33,181 nucleotides of DNA from UBA4312 sp040266995. Lineage in GTDB: Bacteria > Bacillota_I > Bacilli_A > Erysipelotrichales > Erysipelotrichaceae. A program made the translations under genes and the position numbers. The stretch lies in assembly GCA_040266995.1 (NCBI GenBank), contig JAWRHV010000046.1, forward strand, positions 1 through 33,181. The letters run 5' to 3'. The notes beneath the pieces were generated by a model, which ran no database searches, was not told where the DNA came from, and was given only the letters and a program-made list of their open reading frames with translations. Positions 7,817 to 15,911 of this stretch are shown here, one piece after another. How positions within the stretch are numbered: the stretch's first letter is position 1; every line of letters begins with the position of its first letter.

Positions 7817-7860
7817 TTTTCAAGGATTTCGAAATATTTCAGAAACACTTGAAAATTAAT
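7812..7860. repeat. 13-bp perfect inverted repeat at the trp promoter
   Basis: ATTAATTTTCAAG (7812-7824) and its exact reverse complement CTTGAAAATTAAT (7848-7860) flank 23 bp. The left arm contains the stop codon of the PHP phosphatase; the right arm covers the -35 of the trp promoter. There is no T-tract after it, so an intrinsic terminator is unlikely; an operator is possible. Confidence 0.7.
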
Positions 7861-7876
7861 GAAAATATGATATTCT
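7849..7876 (+). promoter_or_regulatory. trp operon promoter
   Basis: TTGAAA (7849-7854) and TATTCT (7871-7876) are separated by 16 bp. A start about 7 bp downstream would fall immediately ahead of Stem I of the T-box leader, as expected. Confidence 0.65.
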
Positions 7877-7885
7877 TTACTAAAC

Positions 7886-8146
7886 CGATGACACGGAGAT
7901 CAAACAGAAAAATGTGTCTGTAGAGAGTCCGGAAGGGTGGAAGCCGGATGATAACAGTTCTGCAAATGGACCGTGGAGGGCGCATAGGAAAGGGAAACCG
8001 AGTATGATGTGACGTAAGATTCGCGTAAGAAATCAGGAATATGATAGTATTCCCTAAGCGCATGGACCCCCATGAAACAAGGTGGCACCGCGGGTAAAGA
8101 AGATGTACTCGTCCTTGATAGAGTTTTCTATTGAGGACGTTTTTTT
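7886..8146 (+). ncRNA. T-box leader, tryptophan specifier (UGG)
   Basis: tRNA-sensing riboswitch of the trp operon. The T-box sequence AAGGTGGCACCGCGG is at 8079-8093. Stem I can be folded: CACGG (7892-7896) pairs with CCGTG (7971-7975); CAGAA (7905-7909) pairs with TTCTG (7958-7962); TCCGG pairs with CCGGA at the apex around GGTGGAAG. In the 3' side of the specifier loop, CAAATGGA places codon TGG at 7967-7969, followed by the usual A. Uncharged tRNA-Trp would pair with UGG and, through its acceptor end, with the T-box, stabilising the antiterminator over the terminator at 8110-8146 and allowing trpE transcription. This explains the 346 bp without a gene between 7816 and 8163. Position of the 5' end is approximate. 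Confidence 0.94.
8110..8146 (+). terminator. Regulated terminator of the trp T-box leader
   Basis: CGTCCTTGATAGA pairs with TCTATTGAGGACG (two G-U pairs) around a GTTT loop, followed by seven Ts. It lies 17 bp after the T-box sequence and 17 bp before trpE, and is the attenuator that antitermination by uncharged tRNA would disrupt. Confidence 0.9.
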
Positions 8147-8162
8147 ATACAAAGGAGGATTT

Positions 8163-9641
8163 ATGTTTCCAAATCTAAAGAAAGTAAAAGAGATTGCACG
8201 GGATGCGGATATCAAAAGAGTTCCGGTGGCAGCGGAATTGTATGCAGACCGGTTTACGCCGGTAGAAATATTGCGGATCCTCCGGCATGCCGGGCGGCAT
8301 TGTTTTCTGTTGGAAAGTGCCAGCCAGGATGAACAATGGGGACGCTATTCCTTCCTCGGGTATGATCCGGCTATGGTGATTACGTGTACCGATGGAGCAT
8401 TAACGATACGATCGCTGGATCATACCATACATGTGGAAAAAAGGGTGGATCACCCGAAACAAGATCTACGTGACATACTGGCGCAGTATCGTTCGGCTGT
8501 AGTGGAGGGACTGCCTCCTTTTACCGGAGGACTGGTCGGATATTTTGCGTATGATTATCTTCATTATGGCGAACCAAAACTGCAGACAAGGAAAAAGGAT
8601 CCTGATGATTTTAACGATCTGGATCTGATGTTGTTTGATTCTGTCATCTGTTTTGACCACTATAAACAGAAGGTAATCTTGATGACGGGTGTGGAAACAA
8701 AGGATTTGGAAAAGAGCTATCAACAGGCGCAGATAAAACTGGATCAGATGAAATCATTACTGAAAAAGGGAACACGTAAAGAAATGGAGCCGCTTTGTCT
8801 GTTATCGGATCTTGCGTATGAATTTACGGAATCGGAATTTGAACATAGAGTTGAAAAGGCCAGACAATATATTTACGAAGGAGATATTTTCCAGGTGGTA
8901 TTGTCAAATCCGTTACGAGCGAGGGCCAAGGGTTCTTTGTTTGATACGTATCGTGTGTTACGTACGGAAAATCCGAGTCCTTATATGTTTTATTTTTCCG
9001 GGGATGATATAGAGATGGCGGGTTCCAGCCCTGAAACGTTAGCCAAGCTGGAACAAAACAAGCTGTTTACCTTTCCTCTGGCAGGAACCCGACCGAGAGG
9101 ACATACCTATGAGGAAGACAGGAGATTAGAAGAAGAACTGCTGGCTGATGAAAAAGAAAGAGCGGAACATAATATGCTGGTGGATCTAGGAAGAAATGAT
9201 ATTGGGCGTGTGGCCCGGATCGGTTCGGTAAAGGTGGAAAAATATATGGAGATCGAACGTTTTTCCACCGTGATGCATATTGGTTCGACGGTCACCGGGA
9301 TCATCCATGACAAGATGAATGCGCTGGATGCCCTGGATTCCATCCTGCCTGCCGGCACCTTGTCGGGGGCACCGAAGTTTCGGGCATGTCAGATCATTGA
9401 TGAACTGGAAAAAAGCCGACGAGGCGTTTATGGGGGCGCGATCGGATATCTGGATTTTACCGGGAATATGGATACATGTATCGCGATCCGTCTGGTCTAC
9501 AAGAAAAAGGATACGATTTGTGTCCGCTCCGGTGCCGGGATCGTCGCTGACAGTATCGCAAAGAAGGAATATCAGGAGTGTCAACATAAAGCCCGGGCTG
9601 TAATTCGTGCGATTGAAAAAGCACAGGAGGAACTGGAATGA
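8163..9641 (+). CDS. trpE: Anthranilate synthase component I
   Basis: Chorismate-binding subunit that makes anthranilate from chorismate and ammonia; first committed step of tryptophan synthesis. 492 residues. The ATG at 8163 is chosen because AAAGGAGG lies just upstream; the open frame extends into the T-box leader but that part is not coding. Family segments include RYSFLGYDP, GGLVGYFAYD, YIYEGDIFQVVLSNPL, NPSPYMFYF, SPETLAKLE, FPLAGTRPRG, EHNMLVDLGRNDIGRV, PAGTLSGAPKFRA and YGGAIGYLDF. The N-terminal LLESA segment matches the tryptophan-feedback site (LLES) of TrpE proteins. Stop and trpG start overlap as ATGA, so the two subunits of the complex are translationally coupled. Confidence 0.97.
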   Translation: MFPNLKKVKEIARDADIKRVPVAAELYADRFTPVEILRILRHAGRHCFLLESASQDEQWGRYSFLGYDPAMVITCTDGALTIRSLDHTIHVEKRVDHPKQDLRDILAQYRSAVVEGLPPFTGGLVGYFAYDYLHYGEPKLQTRKKDPDDFNDLDLMLFDSVICFDHYKQKVILMTGVETKDLEKSYQQAQIKLDQMKSLLKKGTRKEMEPLCLLSDLAYEFTESEFEHRVEKARQYIYEGDIFQVVLSNPLRARAKGSLFDTYRVLRTENPSPYMFYFSGDDIEMAGSSPETLAKLEQNKLFTFPLAGTRPRGHTYEEDRRLEEELLADEKERAEHNMLVDLGRNDIGRVARIGSVKVEKYMEIERFSTVMHIGSTVTGIIHDKMNALDALDSILPAGTLSGAPKFRACQIIDELEKSRRGVYGGAIGYLDFTGNMDTCIAIRLVYKKKDTICVRSGAGIVADSIAKKEYQECQHKARAVIRAIEKAQEELE

Positions 9642-10219
9642 TCGTATTGATTGATAATTATGACAGCTTTTCCTATAACGTATACCAGCTGGCTGCCTCG
9701 GTCTTTGATGAGGTCCGGGTCATACGCAACGATGCTTGTACAGTGGAACAGATCCGGCAGATGAAGCCACAGGGAATTCTTATATCGCCGGGGCCGGGTA
9801 AACCATCCCAGGCGGGCATCTGTATCGAGCTGGTGCAGGCTTTGTATGATACGATTCCCATTCTGGGCATCTGCCTGGGACATCAGGCAATCGGTGAAGC
9901 GTTCGCAGGGAAGGTATCCTATGCCAGAGAATTGATGCATGGGAAGCAGGATACGATCCACATCATAAAAGAAGATCCGATCTTCCGGCATGTGGAACAA
10001 GCGTTTCCAGCTGCGCGGTACCATTCGCTGGCGATTCAAAAGCTGCCGGAATGTCTGGAGACACTGGCAGTGGCAAAAGACGATGAAATCATGGCCATAC
10101 GCCATAAAGAATATCCGGTATACGGTTTTCAATTCCATCCGGAATCGGTTATGACGCGGGATGGTCTGCAAATGATCCATAATTTTAAAAAAATCATAGG
10201 AGGGAATAAACATGATTAA
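9638..10219 (+). CDS. trpG: Anthranilate synthase component II (glutamine amidotransferase)
   Basis: Class I glutamine amidotransferase that releases ammonia for TrpE; 193 residues, a stand-alone subunit not fused to TrpD. The catalytic triad is visible: Cys79 in GICLGHQAIG, His167 and Glu169 in GFQFHPESVMT. The oxyanion region ISPGPGKPSQAG and the N-terminal IDNYDSFSYNVYQL are typical. It starts on the ATGA overlap with trpE and overlaps trpD by 8 bp, so supply of both subunits is coupled. In some species this subunit also serves folate synthesis; no pab genes are present in the window. Confidence 0.96.
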   Translation: MIVLIDNYDSFSYNVYQLAASVFDEVRVIRNDACTVEQIRQMKPQGILISPGPGKPSQAGICIELVQALYDTIPILGICLGHQAIGEAFAGKVSYARELMHGKQDTIHIIKEDPIFRHVEQAFPAARYHSLAIQKLPECLETLAVAKDDEIMAIRHKEYPVYGFQFHPESVMTRDGLQMIHNFKKIIGGNKHD

Positions 10220-11231
10220 AGAAGCTATCGTAAAAATCGTAAATAAAGAGAATCTGACATATGACCAGGCCTATACGGTCATGAATGAAATCATGTCCGG
10301 AGAAACAACACAAACACAGAATGCGGCTTTCTTGGCGGCTTTATCAACCAAGAGCGCGCATATGGAAACCATTGATGAAATCTCCGGTTGTGCCAACGCG
10401 ATGCGGGAAAAAGCGATTCCTTTTGATAAGGGAGATCGTCAGGTGATGGAAATTGTAGGAACCGGCGGGGATAACGCAAAGAGTTTTAACATTTCCACCA
10501 CTTCATCCATCGTGGTGGCTGCTGGTGGTATCAAGGTGGCAAAACATGGAAACCGGGCGGCTTCCAGCCAGAGTGGCGCAGCGGATTGCCTGGAAGCGCT
10601 GGGGATCAACATTCATCAGTCACCGGATAAAGCCAGAGAGCTGCTGGATAAAGTCGGGATTTGTTTCTTCTTTGCACAGAAGTACCATACATCGATGAAA
10701 TATGTAGGAGCCATTCGTAAAGAGCTGGGATTCCGTACGGTATTCAATATTCTGGGGCCATTGACCAATCCGGCCAGACCCGACATGTTCATGCTGGGTG
10801 TATATGATGAGTACTTGGTGGAGCCGATTGCCAAGGTACTATCTAAATTAGGGGTACGAAAAGGACTTGTATTCTACGGCCAGGACAAGCTGGATGAAAT
10901 CAGCATCAGTTCACCGACAACGATTTGTGAACTGCGTGATGGATTCTATCGGACTTCCGTTATCACCCCGGAACAATTTGGCCTGTCCCGCGCGACAAAG
11001 GATGAAATTGTCGGTGGAAGCCCGCTGGAGAATGCCCAGATCACCCGCGATATCCTGGATGGTGTGCCGGGTCCGAAAAGAGATACCGTCTTATTGAATG
11101 CCGGATTGGCGCTCTATGTAGGTGGTCGTGCGGATACGATGAAACAAGGTGTATCGCTGGCCGCTGATCTGATTGATTCCGGAAAAGCCGGAGAAGTGTT
11201 AAACCGATATATTGAGGTGTCCAATGCCTGA
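10212..11231 (+). CDS. trpD: Anthranilate phosphoribosyltransferase
   Basis: Transfers the phosphoribosyl group of PRPP to anthranilate (second step of the pathway). 339 residues, normal for the family. The PRPP-binding glycine loop GTGGDNAKSFNIST is at residues 83-96, followed by KHGNRAASSQSGAADCLEALG (from 111), the usual anthranilate/PRPP-site segment, and FNILGPLTNPA further on. The GGAGGG site upstream overlaps the end of trpG. It overlaps trpG by 8 bp and trpC by 8 bp. Confidence 0.97.
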   Translation: MIKEAIVKIVNKENLTYDQAYTVMNEIMSGETTQTQNAAFLAALSTKSAHMETIDEISGCANAMREKAIPFDKGDRQVMEIVGTGGDNAKSFNISTTSSIVVAAGGIKVAKHGNRAASSQSGAADCLEALGINIHQSPDKARELLDKVGICFFFAQKYHTSMKYVGAIRKELGFRTVFNILGPLTNPARPDMFMLGVYDEYLVEPIAKVLSKLGVRKGLVFYGQDKLDEISISSPTTICELRDGFYRTSVITPEQFGLSRATKDEIVGGSPLENAQITRDILDGVPGPKRDTVLLNAGLALYVGGRADTMKQGVSLAADLIDSGKAGEVLNRYIEVSNA

Positions 11232-12003
11232 TATTCTGCAGACGATCGCCAATGCGACAGCTATGCGGGTAAAGACATCAAAGGAAGCAATCACGCTGGA
11301 ACAGATGAAAGAGAAAGTATTGTCCTTACCTCAAAAGGAGCATGCCTTCTATAAGGCGCTGCAGAAACAGGACATGTCCTTTATCTGTGAATGCAAAAAA
11401 GCATCCCCGTCCAAAGGCCAAATTGTCGCGGACTTTCCTTATATGGAAATAGCGCATCAGTATGAAGCGGCCGGTGCCGATGCGATTTCGGTATTGACCG
11501 AGCCCCAATGGTTTTTAGGCAGCCTGGATATCCTGCAAGAGATTGCCGATTCTGTATCGATCCCGTGTTTGCGCAAAGACTTTACGGTGGATGAATATAT
11601 GATTTACGAAGCCAGAGTCTATGGAGCCGATGCGATCCTGTTGATTGTTTCCTTGCTGGATGAAGAGCGCCTGGAACGATATATCGACATCACGCATTCG
11701 CTGGGAATGGATGCTTTGGTAGAATGTCATGACGCAGAGGAAGTGGATAGGGCCAAGCGTGCCCATGCCCGGATCATCGGTGTCAATAATCGCAATCTGC
11801 GTACCTTCTCGGTCGATGCGTCACATTGTCTGCGCTTGCGTCAGCAGGTTGGCAGTGATTGTATATTTGTGGCCGAAAGCGGCATAAAGACAGTGCAGGA
11901 TATCCGCGCTTTGAAACAAGCCGGCGTGGATGCGGTCTTGATCGGGGAAACGATGATGTTGGCAGCCGACAAAGCTAAAAAGCTGGAGGAGCTGAATGGA
12001 TGA
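11224..12003 (+). CDS. trpC: Indole-3-glycerol-phosphate synthase
   Basis: Closes the indole ring: converts CdRP to indole-3-glycerol phosphate. 259 residues, a single-domain (beta/alpha)8 enzyme not fused to TrpF. The start MPDILQTIANATAMRV is chosen because GAGGTG lies 4 nt upstream and family members begin with I/L-L-x-x-I; an upstream ATG four codons earlier is poorer. Catalytic segments are FICECKKASPSKG, ISVLTEPQWFLGS, LRKDFTVDEYMIYEA, LVECHDAEEV, IGVNNRNLRTF and VAESGIKT. It overlaps trpD by 8 bp and trpF by 4 bp. Confidence 0.96.
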   Translation: MPDILQTIANATAMRVKTSKEAITLEQMKEKVLSLPQKEHAFYKALQKQDMSFICECKKASPSKGQIVADFPYMEIAHQYEAAGADAISVLTEPQWFLGSLDILQEIADSVSIPCLRKDFTVDEYMIYEARVYGADAILLIVSLLDEERLERYIDITHSLGMDALVECHDAEEVDRAKRAHARIIGVNNRNLRTFSVDASHCLRLRQQVGSDCIFVAESGIKTVQDIRALKQAGVDAVLIGETMMLAADKAKKLEELNG

Positions 12004-12608
12004 CAAAAGTAAAGATCTGTGGTCTGCGGCGACCGGAGGATATCCGGATCGTCAATCTGTGTAAACCGGATTATGCCGGATTTATCATCCATTTTCCGCA
12101 AAGCTATCGTTCGCTTACCGTATCGCAGGTAGAACGACTTACGTCTATGTTGGACCCGGGTATCCAATCTGTCGGCGTCTTTGTGGATGAAGATCCGCAG
12201 TTGATTATCGATCTGTTGAAACGGGATATCCTGGATCTGGCGCAGCTGCATGGCCGGGAAAGTGAGGACAGGATCCGTCATATTCAGAAGGAGAGTGGCA
12301 AACAAGTGATCAAAGCGTTTGAAATTCAGACGATGAGCGATATTGAACAAGCTTGTATGAGCCCGGCTGATTATATATTGCTGGACAAGGGAAAAGGCAG
12401 TGGGCAGACCTTTGACTGGTCCTTGATCCAAACCGTCGATCGTCCGTTTTTTCTGGCTGGTGGATTGCAGCCGGACAATATCGATCAGGCTATTCAGATG
12501 CTCCATCCCTTTGCGGTGGATATTAGTAGTGGTGTTGAGACACAAAAATACAAAGATTATGATAAAATAGAAACAATTATGAAAAAGATCAGGAAGGAGA
12601 ATCTGTGA
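12000..12608 (+). CDS. trpF: Phosphoribosylanthranilate isomerase
   Basis: Catalyses the Amadori rearrangement of PRA to CdRP, between the TrpD and TrpC steps. 202 residues, the usual size of a monofunctional TrpF barrel. The catalytic cysteine is Cys7 in VKICGLRRPED and the catalytic aspartate lies in ILLDKGKGSGQTFDW; the phosphate site is FFLAGGLQPDNI and VDISSGVET is conserved near the end. It starts on an ATGA overlap with trpC and its stop overlaps the trpB start. The segment around residue 27 (GFIIHFPQSYRSL) is less canonical than the usual GFxFxxxSxR, but all key residues are present. Confidence 0.95.
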   Translation: MTKVKICGLRRPEDIRIVNLCKPDYAGFIIHFPQSYRSLTVSQVERLTSMLDPGIQSVGVFVDEDPQLIIDLLKRDILDLAQLHGRESEDRIRHIQKESGKQVIKAFEIQTMSDIEQACMSPADYILLDKGKGSGQTFDWSLIQTVDRPFFLAGGLQPDNIDQAIQMLHPFAVDISSGVETQKYKDYDKIETIMKKIRKENL

Positions 12609-13792
12609 TGTCGAAAGGTCGATTTGGTGTTCATGGAGGACAATATATACCGGAAACATTAATGAATGCGGTCATAGAGCTGGAACAGGCTTACAATCAC
12701 TACAAAGATGATCCGACGTTTCAAAAGGAACTCAACGAACTGTTTAATGAATATGCCGGGCGTCCAAGTCGTTTATACTATGCAAAAAAGATGAGCGAGG
12801 ATCTGGGCGGTGCGAAAATCTATCTGAAGCGGGAAGATCTGAACCATACCGGTGCGCATAAGATCAATAACGTATTAGGACAGGCCCTGCTGGCTAAAAA
12901 GATGGGAAAAACGCGCTTAATTGCCGAAACCGGCGCCGGACAGCACGGCGTGGCAACCGCGACAGCGGCTGCTTTGATGGGAATGGAATGCGTTGTGTTT
13001 ATGGGAGAAGAAGATACCCGCCGGCAGGCTTTGAATGTTTATAAGATGAAACTGCTGGGATCCCAGGTCGTTCCCGTAAAAACAGGAACCGCCACCCTGA
13101 AGGATGCTGTCAGTGAAGCCATGCGGGAATGGACCAGCCGGATCGAAGATACACACTATTGTCTGGGCTCGGTGATGGGACCTCATCCGTTTCCGACCAT
13201 CGTTCGTGATTTTCAAGCTGTGATTTCTAAGGAAATCAAGGAACAGATCCTGGAAAAAGAAGGAAGATTGCCGTATGCGGTCATCGCTTGTGTCGGTGGC
13301 GGATCGAATGCGATTGGTGCCTTCTACCACTTTATCGAAGACAAGGATGTTCGGCTGATCGGCTGTGAAGCTGCCGGGCGAGGCATAGATACCTTTGAGA
13401 CAGCCGCTACTTTGAATACAGGGCGATTGGGTATATTCCATGGGATGAAATCTTATTTTTGCCAAGACGAATACGGACAGATTGCGCCCGTTTATTCCAT
13501 CAGTGCCGGCCTGGATTATCCGGGCATCGGTCCGGAGCATGCTCATTTATATGATATCGGCCGTGCTGAATATGTGGCAATCACCGATGAACAGGCGGTG
13601 GATGCGTTTGAATACTTATCACGTACCGAGGGGATCATTCCGGCCATCGAAAGCGCTCATGCCATCGCATACGCGATGGAGCTAGCACCAACGATGAACA
13701 AAGACCAGATTATTGTAATCAACGTCTCCGGACGAGGCGATAAAGACTGCGCGGCAATTGCACGTTATCGCGGGGAGGATATCTATGAGTAA
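12608..13792 (+). CDS. trpB: Tryptophan synthase beta chain
   Basis: PLP enzyme that condenses indole with serine; 394 residues, TrpB1 type. ATG at 12608 (MSKGRFGVHGGQYIPETL) is preferred over the adjacent GTG at 12605 because of the spacing from AAGGAG. The PLP lysine is Lys85 in TGAHKINN, the catalytic glutamate Glu107 in AETGAGQHGVA, and the PLP phosphate loop is CVGGGSNAIG. The SRTEGIIPAIESAHA and VSGRGDKD segments near the C-terminus are typical. It overlaps the trpF stop and overlaps trpA by 8 bp; the two form the alpha2-beta2 complex that channels indole. Confidence 0.98.
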   Translation: MSKGRFGVHGGQYIPETLMNAVIELEQAYNHYKDDPTFQKELNELFNEYAGRPSRLYYAKKMSEDLGGAKIYLKREDLNHTGAHKINNVLGQALLAKKMGKTRLIAETGAGQHGVATATAAALMGMECVVFMGEEDTRRQALNVYKMKLLGSQVVPVKTGTATLKDAVSEAMREWTSRIEDTHYCLGSVMGPHPFPTIVRDFQAVISKEIKEQILEKEGRLPYAVIACVGGGSNAIGAFYHFIEDKDVRLIGCEAAGRGIDTFETAATLNTGRLGIFHGMKSYFCQDEYGQIAPVYSISAGLDYPGIGPEHAHLYDIGRAEYVAITDEQAVDAFEYLSRTEGIIPAIESAHAIAYAMELAPTMNKDQIIVINVSGRGDKDCAAIARYRGEDIYE

Positions 13793-14561
13793 CATCTATA
13801 AGGCTTTTGAAAAAAAGAAGGCATTTATCACCTATATCGCCGTAGGAGATCCGGATCTGGACACATCGGAACAGATCATCCGGGCCATTGCGGAAGCTGG
13901 TGCCGATTTGATCGAACTGGGCATTCCTTTTTCCGATCCCACAGCGGAAGGGCCGGTCATCCTGGAATCCACACAACGGGCTCTGCAAGCCGGAACGACA
14001 ACCGACAAGGTTTTTGATCTTGTTAAGAAGCTGCGCAGGGATATTGAAACCCCGATGGTATTCATGACCTATGCCAACGTCGTCTTTAGCTATGGAAGCG
14101 AACGATTTATCTCTATGTGTCAAAAGGTCGGCATCGATGGTTTGATCTTGCCGGATATTCCTTATGAAGAAAAAGCCGAATTCGAACAATATTGTAAACA
14201 ATACGATGTAGATCTGATTTCCTTGATTGCCCCGACCAGTTCCAACCGCGTTGCGATGATTGCTAAAGAAGCAAAAGGATTTATTTACATTGTCTCCAGT
14301 CTCGGTGTGACCGGAACGCGCAGCGAAATCAATACGGATATCAATTCCATTGTCTCTGTCATCCGTGAGAATACGGATGTCCCTTGTGCTGTCGGCTTTG
14401 GCATTTCCGATCCGAAACAAGCAAGAGAAATGGCGGAAGCATCCGATGGTGCCATCGTCGGCAGCGCTATTGTCAAAATTATTGCCAAAGAAACAGAAAA
14501 AGCCGTGGCACCGGTTTATGAATATGTCAAAGAAATGGCAGAAGCCGTCCATTCCATATAA
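13785..14561 (+). CDS. trpA: Tryptophan synthase alpha chain
   Basis: Cleaves indole-3-glycerol phosphate to indole, which tunnels to TrpB; 258 residues. Start MSNIYKAFEKKKAFITYI is supported by GGGGAGGA 5 nt upstream. The catalytic Glu is Glu44 in LIELGIPFSDP. The position equivalent to Asp60 of the Salmonella enzyme is Glu55 here (TAEGPVI instead of the common ADGP), a conservative change. The flexible loop SLGVTGTRSE and phosphate site VGFGISDPKQA and IVGSAIVK are present. Last gene of the operon; a terminator begins 3 bp after the stop. Confidence 0.96.
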   Translation: MSNIYKAFEKKKAFITYIAVGDPDLDTSEQIIRAIAEAGADLIELGIPFSDPTAEGPVILESTQRALQAGTTTDKVFDLVKKLRRDIETPMVFMTYANVVFSYGSERFISMCQKVGIDGLILPDIPYEEKAEFEQYCKQYDVDLISLIAPTSSNRVAMIAKEAKGFIYIVSSLGVTGTRSEINTDINSIVSVIRENTDVPCAVGFGISDPKQAREMAEASDGAIVGSAIVKIIAKETEKAVAPVYEYVKEMAEAVHSI

Positions 14562-14563
14562 AG

Positions 14564-14593
14564 AAAATCTCTGATTAAAACAGAGATTTTTTT
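14564..14593 (+). terminator. Rho-independent terminator of the trp operon
   Basis: AAAATCTCTG (14564-14573) pairs with CAGAGATTTT (14581-14590) around a 7-nt loop, and Ts continue to 14593. It starts 3 bp after the trpA stop. Confidence 0.9.
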
Positions 14594-14699
14594 GTCCCTT
14601 TGCGTTTTTTGCATAGTAGAGGTGGTTTATGAAAGTATTTCAGATTATCCTACGACGGCAAAAGATCTAAGAAAAGACATAGAAAAGAGGTGAAAGAGG

Positions 14700-15118
14700 C
14701 TGGATTTAAAAAACGATAGTGTCTTTACAAAGGTCTTCGCCAATCCATCCGATCCTGACAGTATGACGGCTATCAAAGGCCGGTCTATGCCATATTGATC
14801 ACGGCATTTGTCCTTTATCCGGACCGGAAGGCATATTTGCAGATTCTGGATGAAAAAGAAAATGACGCCATATACTGGAAAGAGAGAATGGCGGATTATT
14901 ACAAGCATTATTATGATAAGTACTACAATAAGTACTATAACAAGTACTATAAAGAATATTATGAAGATTTAAAGGAGACAAAGTATAAAAAGATATTTGA
15001 AGAAAAGATGTTCGCTCTGGAAACAAAGGAGAAAGAACTGGCAGAACGAATGGCTCGTCGGGAACAAGAACTTCAAATCAGAGAAGATGCGTTAAAAAAG
15101 AAAACAGAGGTCGGATAA
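14700..15118 (+). pseudogene. Decayed Rpn-family (PD-(D/E)XK nuclease/transposase-like) gene
   Basis: Remnant of a gene like the one that begins at 33123. At 14700, after GAGGTGAAAGAGG, a frame reads LDLKNDSVFTKVFANPSDPD, the N-terminal signature of Rpn-type proteins, then hits a stop at 14796-14798. From about 14772 a second frame reads QRPVYAILITAFVLYPDRK and continues to 15118 as a highly charged coiled-coil tail typical of the C-terminus of these proteins. The middle of the nuclease domain is missing, so an internal deletion with a frame change has occurred. The tail includes KYYN repeats. Another short broken frame lies at about 14616-14690. No plausible intact start serves the tail. Confidence 0.7.
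14918..14953 (+). repeat. Three 12-bp tandem repeats (KYYN-type)
   Basis: AAGTACTACAAT, AAGTACTATAAC and AAGTACTATAAA follow each other directly and encode KYYN-KYYN-KYYK in the tail of the Rpn-type pseudogene. Such short coding repeats can expand or contract. Confidence 0.7.
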
Positions 15119-15127
15119 AACCGGCCT

Positions 15128-15904
15128 CTAAATCATATGTAACGACTGCAGCAGAAGCAGGATGCCGTCTTCACGGTAATCGCCACAAACAATATCTGCT
15201 TTTTTCCTTGTCTGGATATCCGCATTGCCCATGGCTACACCAATCCGGGCAGCTTCCAACATCGGTGCATCGCTTAGAGTATCACCAAAGGCCATAAAGG
15301 CATGAGGATCGTATCCCCAGTATTTCATCAGCTTCATGATACAGTCCGATTTCAACACGCCTTTTTTAAAGATGTCGTGATTGATAGGGCCGGCCGCTAT
15401 CGGACAGATGCCTTCTACATCTTTGAACAAGGGCAGGATATCCTGCTCTTCTTCATGGATCAGACAGATAAGATAGCTGGCCTGTCCCTGGAAAGGCTTT
15501 ACTGTACGATAAGGAATACCGAACATTTTGATAAAGCGTCGGACCAAATCGTTCATTTCGGTGAAAAAGACTTCCTCTGCTACGGTATATACCGGAATAT
15601 GATGCCTGTTAGCAATTTGAAATATCTGATCTCTCTGTGCTTGTGTGAAGGTATTCTCCAGGACAAGCTGACCTTGTGAATAAATCTGCTGTCCGCCGGC
15701 GATGATCATACCATCCCAGGGGATATCCATCAGACCGGGAACGGCTCTGGCTGTCAGCATCGGACGCGATGTGGAAATACCGATCTTATAGCCGTTGGAT
15801 CGGAGTTTTTTCAAAGCAGTCAGGGTACTTTCCGGTATGAAATTATGGATGGGATCATAGATGGTTTTATCCACATCGAAGAATACGGCTTTAATCTCTT
15901 TCAT
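15128..15904 (-). CDS. HAD-superfamily (Cof-type) hydrolase
   Basis: A 258-residue phosphatase of the Cof/YidA-like HAD group, probably acting on sugar phosphates or similar small molecules in the cytoplasm. Motif I is FFDVDKTIYD (Asp10, Asp12), motif II ISTSRP, motif III the Lys of the KKGVLKSD segment, and motif IV AFGDTLSDAPMLEAA, followed by GVAMGNAD. The large C2 cap lies between motifs II and III. The start at MKEIKAVFF is preferred by comparison with the related gene at 18567; an in-frame ATG at 15925 overlapping the upstream gene is the alternative, and neither has a strong ribosome binding site. It is the last gene downstream of the XRE/DUF3169 pair. Confidence 0.88.
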   Translation of the reverse strand: MKEIKAVFFDVDKTIYDPIHNFIPESTLTALKKLRSNGYKIGISTSRPMLTARAVPGLMDIPWDGMIIAGGQQIYSQGQLVLENTFTQAQRDQIFQIANRHHIPVYTVAEEVFFTEMNDLVRRFIKMFGIPYRTVKPFQGQASYLICLIHEEEQDILPLFKDVEGICPIAAGPINHDIFKKGVLKSDCIMKLMKYWGYDPHAFMAFGDTLSDAPMLEAARIGVAMGNADIQTRKKADIVCGDYREDGILLLLQSLHMI

Positions 15905-15911
15905 GGACAGA

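Noticed and set aside
8082..8162. Upstream extension of trpE
   Set aside because: It runs through the T-box and terminator; AAAGGAGG directly precedes the ATG at 8163.
11841..12659. Minus-strand open frame of 272 codons across trpC and trpF
   Set aside because: Shadow of the trpC-trpF-trpB plus-strand genes, which carry conserved active-site motifs; the frame crosses three gene boundaries.
13719..14552. Long minus-strand open frame opposite trpA
   Set aside because: It lies inside a clear trpA with all family motifs and has no ribosome binding site; an antisense shadow.
14918..14953. Possible CRISPR-like repeat array
   Set aside because: Three 12-bp units with no spacers; they are coding KYYN repeats in the Rpn-type tail.
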